In this document: positions 62,471 to 64,000 of the stretch, piece by piece | Position numbering within the stretch: position 1 is the stretch's first letter | Layout: every line of letters starts with the position of its first letter | Assembly (NCBI GenBank): GCA_026225945.1 | Contig: JAMJFZ010001133.1 | Coordinates: 9,010,501 to 9,074,500, forward strand | From: Cricetomys ansorgei | Lineage: Eukaryota > Chordata > Mammalia > Rodentia > Nesomyidae | DNA: 64,000 nucleotides | Reading direction: 5' to 3' | Notes under the pieces: model-generated | Database searches by the model: none | What the model was told of the DNA's origin: nothing | The model's input: only the letters and a program-made list of their open reading frames with translations | Position numbers and translations under genes: made by a program

Positions 62471-62914
62471 TGAATCTTTGTCACTATGTCCTACAGAGAA
62501 CTGATGTGAGATGGTGAAGCTGGGGAAGAGCTCATGAGTGCTCCAGACACCGAGGCTGTTCGGAGCCACTGTTCTGACCTAGCAATCTGTATTTCCTCCT
62601 CCACATATTAACTGGCTACCAAGTTGAGCTAGCTTTTCCTCCTTAATGCTATTAACTTCCTCTTGGTCCTACTAATGTGACCTGCACTCCAACGTCTCTC
62701 AGCTCTCATCGCTATCCCTAAAGAAACTGCCCATGTCCTTACTGTCTTCAGCCTCAACCTTTTCTCTGCACAGCTATAATTAAAGTCCAGTAATTTTCTT
62801 CATCTAACAATTGTGCCACTTGTAGCTTTAAGAGATTCATATTTGATGTGTGCACCTTTATGGGCTTTCTACAACACGGTCTCTCACCAGGTCCAAGATG
62901 TTTAAAAGTCTTAC

Positions 62915-63092
62915 CTGATAATTGTCTGAACCACTTGGGTTTCTTGTCCCATATAACGAAGAGATAATACGCAGGGACCCCAGTCAACGTGATAAGGAAG
63001 CCAACCCCAGAGCTAAATGGGTCCGAGTAAAGGGAGAGGATAACCATGAAGAGGCAGGTGAAGGAAAACAGTGCTGGGATGAACAGAGGCAC
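62915..63092 (-). CDS. Slc7a11: Slc7a11 penultimate coding exon (TM11-TM12 of xCT)
   Basis: xCT is the twelve-helix light chain of system xc-. It pairs with SLC3A2 (4F2hc) at the plasma membrane and exchanges extracellular cystine for intracellular glutamate, feeding glutathione synthesis. Read on the minus strand, this 178 bp exon encodes 59 residues beginning [15 protein letters not shown] and ending KPKWFRQLS, plus the first base of an Asp codon. The first ~25 residues are the hydrophobic TM11. [18 protein letters not shown] segment is TM12, followed by basic cytosolic residues (WDKKPKW). The acceptor reads TTCCAG before GTG and the donor is GTAAG, so the exon starts in phase 0 and ends in phase 1. 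No stop or frameshift is seen. The match was made from memory of the mammalian xCT C-terminus. The paralogues Slc7a5-10 lack this combination of motifs. The preceding exon, ending near the RPFK motif, was not found before position 64000. Confidence 0.96.
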
Positions 63093-64000
63093 CTGGAACA
63101 CAAGCAGAGGAAAACAGCTTCACACAAGGTCGAGGGACTAGGAGCGGAGGCAACATTAGTCATGTGACCAGGTCTTAAGCCCCAACCCATTCCAGCAGCA
63201 CAGAGCACGGGTTAGTGTGGTTTCTTTAACTTGTTTTGGAATATTTGAACCAAGTCTAAGGCTAGGAAAAGTATGGTTCCTAGTGGATGATCCATTCAAA
63301 TTCCTTTACTGGTAAAGTATCATTATGATTTACATTTTCCATCGTAAAAGATTGATCCTTTCATAGTTATGATCAGAACCCTTCACAGGGAGTCCAGAGC
63401 GCCAGTGGCTTTGCTACGTGTTAACGCCTTTCAGCGAATATTGATTTCCTGTTGGGAGTCACAATGAGACCTGATGGGAATAAAACAGGCCAACTCCTAT
63501 TCAACAGCTAATAAAGATGCTCCAAGTGAGTGGCAATGAATACAATTAGAAGCAAATTCTGACAACATGACTGGCAGCATCATCGGTGCTATGTCTTAAA
63601 GCAAACAAATAGTGAGATCGCATTGGCCCAGGGACCTCCGAGGCCGAGGACCCGACAAGCCTGCTCTCCAGCCCTCCTCCCAAAAAATGTTGCTTATAGT
63701 TAATTATCATCATACTTGGTGGTAAACTTCTTCTTTGGTATTTCATATTTCTTTAGAGTATACAGGGGGAGAAATTTTACAAGTTAACAAGTTACAAGTA
63801 CTAAAACACCCACTCTGTAAAGCAGCACACTTCTCCAAGTTTTAATTAATGAAATATTCTTTCTCTCACAGCCCAGCTCTTTGCAAACAATTTAGTATGA
63901 AGAAGTATACACCCTCTGCACACATCATGAAAACCCAACACAAAAAGCATCTTTTAACACTATCTCAACAGATAAAACGTGTGACAAATTCACTATATCA
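63093..64000 (-). other. Slc7a11: Slc7a11 upstream intron, partial
   Basis: This is intron sequence 5' (higher coordinate) of the TM11-TM12 exon, running off the window. I looked on the minus strand for the preceding exon (YKRPDMHRPFK motif) and did not find it. No repeat was recognised with confidence. Confidence 0.8.

Larger units (their letters stand above)
57452..62914 (-). other. Slc7a11: Slc7a11 last intron
   Basis: This phase-1 intron of about 5.46 kb runs from GTAAG at 62914 to the acceptor AG at 57452-57453. It contains a MIR3-like fragment (57.9 kb), a rodent interspersed repeat (58.42-58.67 kb) and an L1 3' end (62.02-62.47 kb). From 58.7 to 62.0 kb I see mostly unique-looking sequence with short chance ORFs and no recognisable gene. 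Confidence 0.9.

Noticed and set aside
63093..64000. Possible preceding Slc7a11 exon
   Set aside because: The expected motif before VPLF was looked for on the minus strand and not found, so the exon lies outside the window.

Overview
This window is mammalian nuclear DNA from a muroid rodent (mouse, rat, hamster and vole group). The evidence is the repeat content: B1, B2/B3-type, B4 and ID SINEs, rodent Lx-type L1 3' ends and rodent-specific DNA and LTR repeats, plus intron-split coding sequence. No bacterial, phage or plasmid features were seen. The exact species cannot be settled from the sequence alone.

The only protein-coding gene I can support is Slc7a11 (xCT, the light chain of the cystine/glutamate antiporter), on the minus strand at the right end. 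Its last two coding exons are at 62915-63092 and 57387-57451. They are separated by a 5.46 kb phase-1 intron and joined by consensus splice sites. Below the stop codon lies a repeat-poor, AT-rich stretch that I interpret as the long 3' UTR, probably ending near 50.17 kb at paired AATAAA signals. The earlier exons lie beyond position 64000.

Positions 1 to about 50.1 kb read as intergenic DNA downstream of Slc7a11. In mouse and human this side of the gene is a gene-poor interval toward Pcdh18. It holds SINEs, old L1 3' ends, MIR, hAT-like DNA elements, MaLR-type LTRs and many microsatellites. Several kilobases have no recognisable feature.

The best-defined non-genic structure is a 1.7 kb internally deleted class II (ERVK-like) endogenous retrovirus at 34372-36079, minus strand. 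It has two LTRs, a lysine-tRNA-type primer-binding site, a polypurine tract and a near-perfect 6 bp target duplication, and it sits inside an L1 3' end. A solo LTR of the same family lies 4 kb away at 39997-40351 in the opposite orientation. A second nested insertion, a B1 in an Lx L1 with an 11 bp target duplication, is at 47886-48064. I found no convincing novel biological system. The open points are the extent of the Slc7a11 3' UTR, this ERV family, and a few unassigned ORF-like or retrocopy-like stretches.
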